64,000 nt of DNA from Methylotenera_A sp031422335. Lineage in GTDB: Bacteria > Pseudomonadota > Gammaproteobacteria > Burkholderiales > Methylophilaceae. Numbering within the stretch: position 1 is the first letter of the stretch; each line of letters starts with the position of its first letter. Made by a program: the position numbers and the translations under genes. The notes beneath the pieces were generated by a model that saw nothing but the letters and a program-made list of their open reading frames with translations, did no database searches and had not been told where the DNA came from. Positions 1-6,670 of the stretch are shown piece by piece. The stretch is taken from positions 1 through 64,000 of the forward strand of contig JANOQW010000017.1 in NCBI GenBank assembly GCA_031422335.1, read 5' to 3'.

Positions 1-925
1 GCTCACCATGATGAAAATGATATACGGCGAAGGCGAATCGCTTAAATTTACCGATGAAGTCACCCGCATCATGGCCGAAGTGGGCTGGGAAGTAGGCGTG
101 CAATTGGCCGACGAAAAAGGTGCTGCGCCCATTATGGAAGAAAAATTTGAAGTCACCGCCGACATGCTAGCAAAACGCCCAGAAATGGCGGCAGACGGCA
201 TTAAAGTCGGCCAAAAAATCGCAGGTAAAGTGCTGCTAGGTAAATACAGCCGCTACATGCAGCAGTTCCCCGAAGGCTTACGCAACCAAATCGCCAGCAA
301 AGGCGTGCGCTTTACGCATCACAGCAGCATTGCGCCAACAGGCACGATTAGCTTGAGTTTAGCCAACAACGCCAGTAACGGCATTGAGCCATCATTCGCG
401 CACCATTACGCGCGCAACGTGATTCGCGAAGGCAAAAAGAGTAAGGAAAAAGTCGATGTATTTTCATTCGAGTTGCTAGCCTACCGCGAGTTAATCAACC
501 CAAAAGCCATGCCTTTTTCAGACAAAGAAGATGAAAAGTTGCCCGATTATTTCTTGGATTCTTCTACCATCATGGCCAAAGCCCACGTGGATATTCAAGC
601 CGCGTCACAAAAATGGATTGATAGCTCAATCTCAAAAACCATCAATGTGCCGACAGATTATGATTTTGAAGATTTTAAAAACATCTACTTGTACGCCTAC
701 GACAAAGGCTTAAAAGGTTGCACCACGTTTAGGTTTAACCCAGAGGCTTTCCAAGGCGTGTTGGTAACAGAGAAAGATTTAGAAAGCACCACCTATAAAT
801 TTACGTTAGATGACAGCAGTGAGATTGAAGTAAAAGGCAACGAAGAGATTGAATACGATGGCGAGATTCATTCTGCCGCAAACCTATATGATGCATTGAA
901 AGAAGGCTATTACGGTAAGTTTTAA
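1..925 (+). CDS. nrdJ: Class II (adenosylcobalamin-dependent) ribonucleotide reductase, large chain NrdJa, 3' part only
   Basis: The reading frame is open from the first base, so the gene begins upstream of the window and only about the last 307 codons are present. The family reduces ribonucleotides to deoxyribonucleotides with an adenosylcobalamin radical. The motif APTGTISL, typical of the RNR ten-stranded barrel, lies about 110 residues into the visible part, followed by NNASNGIEP. The chain ends without the Cys-rich tail found in single-chain enzymes; that tail is supplied by the gene starting at 1217. This is the split NrdJa/NrdJb arrangement known from Pseudomonas. The catalytic loop cysteines are outside the window. 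Naming is secure from the motif and the partner gene. Confidence 0.93.
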   Translation, partial: LTMMKMIYGEGESLKFTDEVTRIMAEVGWEVGVQLADEKGAAPIMEEKFEVTADMLAKRPEMAADGIKVGQKIAGKVLLGKYSRYMQQFPEGLRNQIASKGVRFTHHSSIAPTGTISLSLANNASNGIEPSFAHHYARNVIREGKKSKEKVDVFSFELLAYRELINPKAMPFSDKEDEKLPDYFLDSSTIMAKAHVDIQAASQKWIDSSISKTINVPTDYDFEDFKNIYLYAYDKGLKGCTTFRFNPEAFQGVLVTEKDLESTTYKFTLDDSSEIEVKGNEEIEYDGEIHSAANLYDALKEGYYGKF

Positions 926-966
926 ATTTAGGGGTTTTAAACGGCTTTGTTTGTGAATACTTTGTT

Positions 967-1025
967 GCGTTTAAATTTTTAATCCTCATGTACTACGTGT
1001 ACATTCCGGTCAAAAATCTAAACGC
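967..1025. repeat. Composite inverted repeat with a GTAC-containing centre
   Basis: Outer arms at 967-980 and 1012-1025 pair at 13 of 14 positions (gcgtttaaattttt against the reverse complement of aaaaatctaaacgc). The centre at 989-1004 holds a second palindrome, ATGTAC-TACGT-GTACAT minus one base. It lies between nrdJa and nrdJb. A structurally similar element with different arm sequence occurs at 52103-52182. It could work as a terminator or RNA processing hairpin or be a small mobile palindrome; function is unknown. Confidence 0.6.
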
Positions 1026-1100
1026 GCCGCATCTTCACTTCACACGCAGCGTTTAAACCACCCTAAATTAGTGGTAAAAAATTAAACAAAGGGGAAGTTT

Positions 1101-1232
1101 ATGCAAGCAGCTAAAACGTACTTTTTAATGATAAAAAATTGGTTTGCAAACTGGTTTAAAAATAGTTGGGCTGAGTTTACGCCCTTGCAAGAGTTGCAGT
1201 ATTTAGGAGAGAAATTATGGCAGTTAAAATAG
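1101..1232 (+). CDS. Possible small protein of 43 residues between nrdJa and nrdJb
   Basis: An ATG-TAG frame of 44 codons is preceded by a GGGGAA ribosome-binding-like stretch at 1091-1096. The product is rich in aromatic residues (KNWFANWFKNSWAEF) and would be amphipathic. Its 3' end overlaps the nrdJb start by 16 bases in another frame, which would suit translational coupling. No family is recognised. It may instead be a leader ORF or chance; only the good spacing of the upstream purine stretch and the tight overlap support it. Confidence 0.4.
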   Translation: MQAAKTYFLMIKNWFANWFKNSWAEFTPLQELQYLGEKLWQLK

Positions 1233-1921
1233 ATAAAAAAATCACTGGCTACGCGCTGGTAAACGAGCAAGATAAAATTGATGCGGCTAATAAAGCGGCC
1301 GAGGCAAAAGCCGCACAAAGCAATGTGGTTGCCATGGGCGAGCCACTAAGCCGCCCTGATATTTTGGTGGGCAGCACCTACAAAATTAAAACGCCAGTGA
1401 CCGAGCATGCGCTTTACATCACCATTAACGATGTGGTGATGCACCCTGATACCCCACAATCACATCGCCGCCCGTTCGAGATTTTTATCAACTCCAAAAA
1501 TATGGATCACTTTCAATGGATAGTCGCCCTCACCCGCGTTATGTCTGCGGTGTTTCGCAAAGGTGGCGACGTGACGTTTTTGGTGGAAGAGCTTAAAAGT
1601 GTGTTCGAACCAAGTGGCGGCTACTTTAAAAAAGGCGGCCGTTTTGTACCCAGTTTAGTGGCAGAGATTGGCGAAGTGGTAGAGCAGCATTTGCAATCTA
1701 TCGGCATGCTTAAAAAAGTGGGGCTAGATGAACACCAACAAAAATTGGTTGAAGAAAAACGCACCGAATATTATGAAAAGCACGCCAAAGCGGGCGAGGA
1801 AATGACCTCAGAAGGCTTTCCTAAAGGCGCGCAACTATGCAATAAATGCCAAACCAAAGCGGCCATTATTATGGACGGATGTTTGACTTGTTTGAATTGT
1901 GGTGAGAGTAAGTGCGGGTAG
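1217..1921 (+). CDS. Class II ribonucleotide reductase small/C-terminal chain NrdJb
   Basis: A 234-residue chain that completes the split B12-dependent ribonucleotide reductase begun by the gene ending at 925. The middle (about residues 60-150) carries a TSCPD-like segment with HRRPFEIFINSKNMDHFQW, RVMSAVFRKGGDVTFLVEELKSV and GRFVPSLVAEIGEVVE. The C-terminus carries a zinc-ribbon-like Cys set (CNKC then CLTCLNCGESKCG) that in the family supplies the shuttle cysteines re-reducing the active site. The ATG follows TAGGAGAGAA, a good ribosome-binding site. Length matches NrdJb of Pseudomonas (about 230 residues). Together with NrdJa it makes dNTP synthesis independent of oxygen but dependent on cobalamin. 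Confidence 0.92.
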   Translation: MAVKIDKKITGYALVNEQDKIDAANKAAEAKAAQSNVVAMGEPLSRPDILVGSTYKIKTPVTEHALYITINDVVMHPDTPQSHRRPFEIFINSKNMDHFQWIVALTRVMSAVFRKGGDVTFLVEELKSVFEPSGGYFKKGGRFVPSLVAEIGEVVEQHLQSIGMLKKVGLDEHQQKLVEEKRTEYYEKHAKAGEEMTSEGFPKGAQLCNKCQTKAAIIMDGCLTCLNCGESKCG

Positions 1922-1937
1922 ATTGAATTAGCTATCA

Positions 1938-2909
1938 ATGCTAGATAAAATAAAAAACTCTCCTCTGCTACATATATTGTTGGCAGTAGTGGCTTTAGTT
2001 GGCATTTATCCGATATTGCATGACTGGATATATAAAAGCGTAGATTTAACAATAGAAGTTAAGTCTGAAGCGGTTGTTGTGTCAAAAAATTTACCAATCG
2101 ACAACTTGAGTTTGTTGTATAAAGGTAAAAATATTGAAGCCTTAAATAGAGTTGTATTGGAGCTAAGTAATAACGGCAAAACTGCGATTACAATTGCTGA
2201 TGTAATTGTGCCATTGGCAATTTCTTTTCGAGATAGTGATATTCTCGAAGCTAAAATAATAAAAGTAATACCTGAAAATTTAGATGCTGGTGTGACACAA
2301 GAAAATACAAAGAACTTAAAACTTAACTTTTCTCTACTAAACCCTAATGACAAGGTATATTTAGATATTTTATTGTTGGGTACAGATTCAAATTTAGATG
2401 CGCAAGCTAGGATTAAAAATTTAGATAAAGTAAATATAATTTACCCAACACATCAAAAAATTGAAACAGATTCATATTTCTTTTCTGTAGCAATATCGTT
2501 TGGAATAGGGCTATTGCTTCTATCAATGGTTGTATTTGAGTTATTTCCTAGTATTAAGAGTACAAATGTAGTGAATAACTTTAGAGATGGGAAATCATCT
2601 TACTTGAATGCTCAAACTAAACTTGAAGCATATCGATATATAGAGACCGAGTTGAAAAGAGTGCCTGACAAAGTAAAGTTGGCTATTTGGGAAATTATAG
2701 CTCTTGAGACTTTTCCTTTAAGCGAAGATTCGAAAATAGATACCATAGCTAGAATTGCAAAGATTCCAGAATTAAGCAAAAGCGCTATGATTTATAATTT
2801 ATGTGGAGTATTTTCAGTCTTGTTAATTTTGGGGCTAGTATTAGTTATGGGTTTTTATCCGATAATATCTAATTTTTTTATTACACTGCTTAATGTACTT
2901 CCTACGTAA
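1938..2909 (+). CDS. Unknown membrane protein with three predicted transmembrane segments
   Basis: I do not recognise a family. The 323-residue product has a membrane segment near residues 11-31 (HILLAVVALVGIYPIL), a hydrophilic beta-rich domain of about 140 residues, a second segment around 185-205 (ISFGIGLLLLSMVVFELF), a charged stretch of about 85 residues, and a final hydrophobic segment (VFSVLLILGLVLVMGFYPI). Base composition is visibly more AT-rich than nrdJb before it, with many ATA and TTA codons, which suggests acquisition by transfer. It begins 17 bases after nrdJb and is followed by a large intergenic repeat. No clear ribosome-binding site precedes the ATG. Confidence 0.75.
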   Translation: MLDKIKNSPLLHILLAVVALVGIYPILHDWIYKSVDLTIEVKSEAVVVSKNLPIDNLSLLYKGKNIEALNRVVLELSNNGKTAITIADVIVPLAISFRDSDILEAKIIKVIPENLDAGVTQENTKNLKLNFSLLNPNDKVYLDILLLGTDSNLDAQARIKNLDKVNIIYPTHQKIETDSYFFSVAISFGIGLLLLSMVVFELFPSIKSTNVVNNFRDGKSSYLNAQTKLEAYRYIETELKRVPDKVKLAIWEIIALETFPLSEDSKIDTIARIAKIPELSKSAMIYNLCGVFSVLLILGLVLVMGFYPIISNFFITLLNVLPT

Positions 2910-2965
2910 AACCATAGTTTTAGCGTTATCCTCCTCATGAAACCTTTCTTTTCTCCTTTAGGCGA

Positions 2966-3449
2966 CCCACTTTATTTTGCTTGTCCAAAGTAAAGTGGGG
3001 AAACAAAAAGACACCCCGCTGTCGCTTTATCCTTCGGTCTTAGCGCAGCATCTACGTGGTGACTGCGGAACTCGGATTTTCAATCCTCAAACAGTCCTCG
3101 TCACCTAGCATCTGCCGCTCAAGCCGAAGGCGCGGCAAAGGGGGATTCAAAGTCAAGACCTGCTATTTGCCATGCACTGTAGTTGTTGGGTTTTCTTCCC
3201 CCTCATCACGCTGAGTAGCGCAGACAAAATAAGATGAAGGCGAGCACCTGTTTGAATCCCGCAGTGGCTTGCGTTATTTGCAAGCCGCTAGGTTGAGTTG
3301 CACAGCCGCTTATTTTGTTGAGCAACGCAAGGTAGCCGCAGGCCGTGATGCTGGGGTGTGATTTTAGTTACGGCGTAACCTAAAGGTTAGCCTTCTCTGC
3401 AACTTCGTTGTCTTTGATTACTTTCTTTTGCACAAACAAAAGAAAGTGA
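2966..3449. repeat. Large structured intergenic repeat bounded by two hairpins
   Basis: The block starts with a hairpin at 2966-2999 (CCCACTTTA pairing with TAAAGTGGG) and ends with one at 3419-3448 (TACTTTCTTTTG pairing with CAAAAGAAAGTG). About 420 bases between them are GC-richer than the flanks and hold no convincing ORF. The phrases following the first hairpin (ACACCCCGCTGTCGCTT, GGTGACTGCGGAACTCGG) and preceding the second (CTGAGTAGCGCAGA, AAGGTAGCCGCAGGC) are ones I associate with a dispersed intergenic block of many Beta- and Gammaproteobacteria; I know no accepted name for it. It could be a non-coding RNA, a non-autonomous mobile element, or both. The 3450-3520 remainder is AT-rich with nothing seen. 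Confidence 0.6.
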
Positions 3450-3520
3450 TTAGGCGTCGGGCTACCCCCGACTATTAACTTAAAATATTAATCAAATAAC
3501 ACTTAAAAAACAAATATTTG

Positions 3521-3614
3521 ATGCCCTGCAAGCGAATATCCATAGGCCTTTCGCATTCGACTTAGTGCTTTAGCACTTAGCGAGAATGGTGATGCCAAGA
3601 ACTGGTACAGAGCA
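3521..3614 (+). repeat. Left copy of a ~94-bp long inverted repeat (extended hairpin repeat)
   Basis: This segment is repeated in opposite orientation at 4278-4372; over a 71-bp core (3540-3610 against 4283-4353) I see only two or three differences at one end. It begins with ATGCCCTGCAAGC and AATATCCAT, like the short hairpin repeats elsewhere in the window, and ends with TACAGAGCA, so outer ends can pair. Inside is a second hairpin, TTAGTGC-TTTA-GCACTTA. The two copies enclose the genes at 3628-3777 and 4023-4244. Confidence 0.85.
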
Positions 3615-3627
3615 CTGCTCTAAAAGC

Positions 3628-3777
3628 TTAGCTTTCTGCTAATTCAACAACATTGACGGAATAGTAATGGTCATCGTGGCTTTCGTTTAGCATTTCCACT
3701 TCATCTACTGCGTTTTCAAAAGTTAAAAATGCATATACAGGATGGTTTTGCTCATCGATTACTTGGTAAATCGTCAT
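3628..3777 (-). CDS. Small acidic protein of 49 residues, paralogue of the one at 5968-6111
   Basis: ATG at 3777 is preceded by AAGGGGCG at good spacing. The product starts MTIYQVIDEQ and continues with a HPVYAFLTF segment, an acidic helix (ENAVDEVEML) and ends ELAES. The opening MTIYQVI, the following D/N-E/Q-Q, the aromatic YAFLTF/YAYLNY segment and the acidic helix are shared with the 47-residue product at 5968-6111, so two related micro-proteins lie about 2.3 kb apart. This supports both as real genes. It lies just inside the left inverted-repeat copy. Function is unknown; a cytoplasmic soluble protein is likely as no membrane segment or signal is seen. Confidence 0.7.
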   Translation of the reverse strand: MTIYQVIDEQNHPVYAFLTFENAVDEVEMLNESHDDHYYSVNVVELAES

Positions 3778-4022
3778 ATTGCGCCCCTTAACTATTAGTT
3801 ATTGTTTCAATAGCTAATAAGCAATAAATAAGCCAAATAACTTAATAGATTTAATCGAATTATTTTTCATCAAGTTGCTTATTTTAGTTAATGTGGATTC
3901 TAGAAAAACTTGAATGGTGATGCATCAAATGTGTGCAAATGTGCACCTAACAATTAGCTTTTTGCATATTGCAGCCCCTGCTTGCTGGGTGTACGATGAC
4001 CTAAACCGTTTGGAGCGCAGCC

Positions 4023-4244
4023 ATGAAAAGATTATTTTATATAGATTACCCGCAACAGCAGTATGAGGGGCAGGCGCATCGTTACCATTGTGCGTTTTGC
4101 AAGTTAGAAACCACCAAAATTAATGGTAGATTAGAAGGCCATTTGCCAAGTTGTAGTTATCGTATTGAACTGGAAAAGGCAGGTTTTGAGCCACAAAAAG
4201 CACAAACGCATTTGGGTTTAAACACCTCGGATGAAGAGGATTAA
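4023..4244 (+). CDS. Small zinc-finger-like protein of 73 residues
   Basis: ATG follows TTGGAG at about 8 bases. The product has a possible zinc site: CAFC near residue 25, then a histidine and a cysteine in EGHLPSCSYR, i.e. C-x2-C and H-x4-C spacing, followed by an acidic tail (TSDEED). No family is recognised. It is enclosed by the inverted repeats at 3521-3614 and 4278-4372, and its stop lies about 30 bases before the right copy. A DNA- or RNA-binding role is possible from the finger but is inference only. Confidence 0.6.
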   Translation: MKRLFYIDYPQQQYEGQAHRYHCAFCKLETTKINGRLEGHLPSCSYRIELEKAGFEPQKAQTHLGLNTSDEED

Positions 4245-4277
4245 AAGCGCTTACAGCACAGACTAATGCATTTACAT

Positions 4278-4372
4278 ATGCCCTGTACCAGTTCTTGGCA
4301 TCACCATTCTCGCTAAGTGCTAAAGCACTAAGTCGAATGCGAAAGGCTCATGGATATTGGCTTACAGAGCAT
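4278..4372 (-). repeat. Right copy of the ~94-bp inverted repeat
   Basis: Reverse complement of 3521-3614 with few differences. It reads ATGCCCTGTACC at its left end and GGATATTGGCTTACAGAGCAT at its right end, with the hairpin CTAAGTGC-TAAA-GCACTAAG inside. It sits between the end of the zinc-finger-like gene (+) and the end of the coiled-coil gene at 4384 (-), so it may also end transcription from both sides. Confidence 0.85.
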
Positions 4373-4383
4373 ATTATTTTCAG

Positions 4384-4566
4384 TTAGGGAATACCGATCA
4401 CTTTAAGGTATTCCTCTAGCGTGAGGGTGAGCCGCTCAATCGAGTTATTCACTTCATCCAAATGTGTGTTTGAATCAAGGTGCAGCTTTTCTAATAAGGC
4501 TTTGTGTTTTTCAACCGCATCTACATGTGCACTAAATTTAATATTTTTTAATTCATGCTCGGCCAT
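4384..4566 (-). CDS. Small helical protein of 60 residues
   Basis: ATG at 4566 is preceded by AAAGGAGACATTCACC, a strong ribosome-binding site, which is the main support for this gene. The product is charged and helical throughout (VEKHKALLEKLHLD, VNNSIERLTLTLEEYLKVIGIP), with heptad-like leucines in the second half, so a short coiled coil or small dimer is likely. No signal peptide or membrane segment. Family and function unknown. It lies 42 bases downstream of the DUF3617 gene start region's operon partner on the same strand and may be cotranscribed with it. Confidence 0.6.
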   Translation of the reverse strand: MAEHELKNIKFSAHVDAVEKHKALLEKLHLDSNTHLDEVNNSIERLTLTLEEYLKVIGIP

Positions 4567-4608
4567 GGTGAATGTCTCCTTTAAAAAGTTTCCTTTTCTA
4601 ATTGCTTA

Positions 4609-5133
4609 CTATAGCGGTTTTACTGCGCCACAACTTGCATTTATCCATTTGCCGCTAATATCTGCTTGCTCGTTCACTGGGTTACCTTGCGCAGTGCCAG
4701 TAAAATTGGTTTGCCCGGTAAAATTTTCTGCATTGGTCATGGTGCCCACGGCTGTGCCATTGCCTTTAAGCTCTGCGCTGTTACAAATAAAGTCTGTTTT
4801 GTAATTGTTGCCATTACGGCTGGCGTTCTTTGATGTACAGCCTAACTGCGCATTATAAAAATTGGGCAGCGTTTTTGTATCTGCCATTTGTTGGGTAATG
4901 CAAGTTTGCGATATTGCAGCGCCGTTTTCAATTTGTGGCATTTCTAGCCCATATTCTGTGGCAATGTCTTTAATGCCTTGCATTTGGTCGGCAGGAATAT
5001 GCGGTACCAATAGCAATAAATCAGAGGTAGTTTCGATTTGCCATAATCCAGGCCGCAGGTTGGTCTCTGCGGCATGCGCAGTGGCTGCAAATAATTGTGT
5101 GGTTAAAACTAAACCTACTAAAATTTTGCGCAT
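4609..5133 (-). CDS. DUF3617-type exported protein
   Basis: The 174-residue product starts with a Sec signal peptide (MRKILVGLVLTTQLFAATAHA, cleavage after AHA) and continues NLRPGLWQIETT, the typical opening of DUF3617 proteins, with paired cysteines (QTCIT, LGCTSK, FICNS) and the C-terminal ISGKWINASCGAVKP. These are small periplasmic proteins of unknown function common in Proteobacteria. The frame is open eight codons further upstream to 5157, but GGAGATTCA sits at correct spacing before the ATG at 5133, so that start was chosen. Confidence 0.82.
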   Translation of the reverse strand: MRKILVGLVLTTQLFAATAHAAETNLRPGLWQIETTSDLLLLVPHIPADQMQGIKDIATEYGLEMPQIENGAAISQTCITQQMADTKTLPNFYNAQLGCTSKNASRNGNNYKTDFICNSAELKGNGTAVGTMTNAENFTGQTNFTGTAQGNPVNEQADISGKWINASCGAVKPL

Positions 5134-5205
5134 TGAATCTCCAAGGCAATGGTTCATACATCATTTAAGAGTTTATCTAAACAAGTTAAGTTCGGCAAAA
5201 CTTTG

Positions 5206-5244
5206 ATGCGCTACTACCCGCATGGATGTTGCCTCGTAGGGCAT
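5206..5244 (-). repeat. Diverged copy of the AATATCCATGC-loop hairpin repeat
   Basis: Read on the minus strand it matches the short hairpin family: outer arms ATGCCCTAC and GTAGCGCAT still pair (one mismatch) although CTGC/GCAG of other copies has become CTAC/GTAG, and the loop is AACATCCATGC. The paired change in both arms argues that the hairpin itself is maintained. It lies upstream of the DUF3617 gene and downstream of the MOSC gene, both on the minus strand. Confidence 0.6.
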
Positions 5245-5280
5245 ATGTTTTTAAAATATTTTAGGCTTATTTTGCTCATT

Positions 5281-5808
5281 TTATACTGCACAGCAATTCA
5301 CAACATCGCCCACTTTTAGCTCGCCACCTTGGATGATTCTTGCCGTGACGCCGCCATGGCCGCGCATTGCATTGTAACCACCATGACCAAGCACCAGCTC
5401 CATTTTGCTGCACGGCTCGCACGAGCCAGTCACTTGTAAAATCACATCGCCAATGGTTAATTGCAAAATTTGATCTTTAAACAAGCTTTTTGCTGCCAGT
5501 AAATTAATGCCAGATACCACCAAATTGCGCCTGAGCATAGCGGCGTTTACAGGTTTGCCAATGAGCGCGCTAATGACGCCAATGTGTTCGGCTTGTATGA
5601 GTGTGATTTGGCGATTACTGCCAAGCGGATTTCGTGATGCGGTGTTGTAAGTTCTATCGCCTACCAAGCCTTGTTGTGCAAGCGCTTGTGCGTGTTGTGG
5701 CGCAATGCTGGCCACGCCGCGCGCTGGGCGCAAATAAATGGCTTGCAACATGCCAGCTTGGCTAAATTGTTGCGTTAATTGGCGCAGGGAGTTTTTGTCG
5801 TCGGCCAT
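5281..5808 (-). CDS. MOSC-domain protein
   Basis: About 175 residues forming a single MOSC domain, the fold of molybdenum-cofactor sulfurase C-termini and of YiiM-like proteins that handle sulfur or hydroxylaminopurines. Visible features are the opening IYLRPARGVA, GDRTYN and NRQITLIQAEHI, RRNLVVSGINLL, and the conserved-cysteine segment GSCEPCSKME followed by GGYNAMRGHGGVTARIIQGG, matching the family C-terminus. The frame stays open to 5892, giving a less typical 28-residue extension; the MADDKN start at 5808 fits family length but lacks a clear ribosome-binding site. Substrate unknown. Confidence 0.85.
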   Translation of the reverse strand: MADDKNSLRQLTQQFSQAGMLQAIYLRPARGVASIAPQHAQALAQQGLVGDRTYNTASRNPLGSNRQITLIQAEHIGVISALIGKPVNAAMLRRNLVVSGINLLAAKSLFKDQILQLTIGDVILQVTGSCEPCSKMELVLGHGGYNAMRGHGGVTARIIQGGELKVGDVVNCCAV

Positions 5809-5967
5809 GGCTTTAAGCTTTAAGTTTGCAATCACAAACATAATACCTAAAAGCTGGCTGGGTTTACTAGGTTTGAGTCGCGCAATTAGCAATACAAATT
5901 GCGCTGATGATTTTTGGCGAATTACATGGCAGTAAAACGCCCTATCTTACAAATTAAAACTTAAAGC

Positions 5968-6111
5968 TTAAAAATCTTCGTCTTCAATAGCGTTAATTGT
6001 AAAACCGCTGGTGCTGCCATGCAGTTTGGCAATTTCTTCAACCGCCACTTCATAGTTAAGGTAGGCGTACTCTACTTGGTCTTGTTGGTTAATTACTTGG
6101 TAAATAGTCAT
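5968..6111 (-). CDS. Small acidic protein of 47 residues, paralogue of the one at 3628-3777
   Basis: ATG at 6111 follows AAAGGAGCACTAA, a strong ribosome-binding site. The product opens MTIYQVINQQ, then VEYAYLNY, an acidic helix (VAVEEIAKL) and an acidic end (IEDEDF). The first ten residues and the general plan match the 49-residue product at 3628-3777. Too short for most gene callers. Function unknown; no export signal. Neighbours are the MOSC gene downstream on the same strand and a divergent 22-residue basic peptide gene. Confidence 0.72.
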   Translation of the reverse strand: MTIYQVINQQDQVEYAYLNYEVAVEEIAKLHGSTSGFTINAIEDEDF

Positions 6112-6366
6112 TTAGTGCTCCTTTAAATTAATTACACTTGCCTAAAGTATAATTAGCAGGAAGCACGCCAACTATCAAAATTAAAAGTTTTATTGTTTAA
6201 TTTCAACTACTTAGTAAAAATATATTTTGTTTTTTACGACAGATAAGCCAAAATTTTGTAAAATATCGTTTAAGCTTCGACAGCAGTGTGTAAATTTGAA
6301 CACATGACCAGCCAGTTGGCCTATGATGTAGCATATTGGTTTTTTAAATATTTAAGGAGAATTACC

Positions 6367-6435
6367 ATGGCAAAAGGACAGCAACGCAAAAACAAAGAAA
6401 CCAAAAAACCTAAGCAGGAAAAAAAGCCAGCCTAA
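6367..6435 (+). CDS. Very small basic peptide of 22 residues
   Basis: ATG is preceded by TAAGGAGAATTACC, an excellent ribosome-binding site. The product starts MAKGQQRKNKETKKPK and ends EKKPA; it is almost entirely lysine, arginine and polar residues. Short peptides with an MAKGQ-type opening are commonly annotated as hypothetical in Proteobacteria, which supports its reality; nucleic-acid or ribosome binding is a guess from charge. A hairpin repeat at 6482-6522 follows and may end the transcript. Confidence 0.65.
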   Translation: MAKGQQRKNKETKKPKQEKKPA

Positions 6436-6481
6436 GCTGCATTTGTGCGCGCTAAAAACTTCAACAATTTAACCATTTATA

Positions 6482-6522
6482 GCTACGCTGCAAGCCGCAT
6501 AGATATTGGCTTGCAGCGCATG
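6482..6522 (-). repeat. AATATCTATGC-loop hairpin repeat, terminator-like
   Basis: Arms GCTACGCTGCAAGCC and GGCTTGCAGCGCATG flank a loop reading, on the minus strand, AATATCTATGC. TTTTTC follows on the plus strand, so it could terminate the 6367-6435 transcript. It belongs to the same family as 8345-8382, 10396-10437 and 40566-40633. Confidence 0.75.
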
Positions 6523-6670
6523 TTTTTCAAACCAAATATAATTCATTATAATTATTCACTGTGCCTTAATTGACGCAGTTTTGCATTCGTGCCACTATAA
6601 AAATTTCTCGCACAAACGATGCTTAGTAATCAATATTAGAAACCGAGCTTAACAGTTTACCCTCAAAAAA

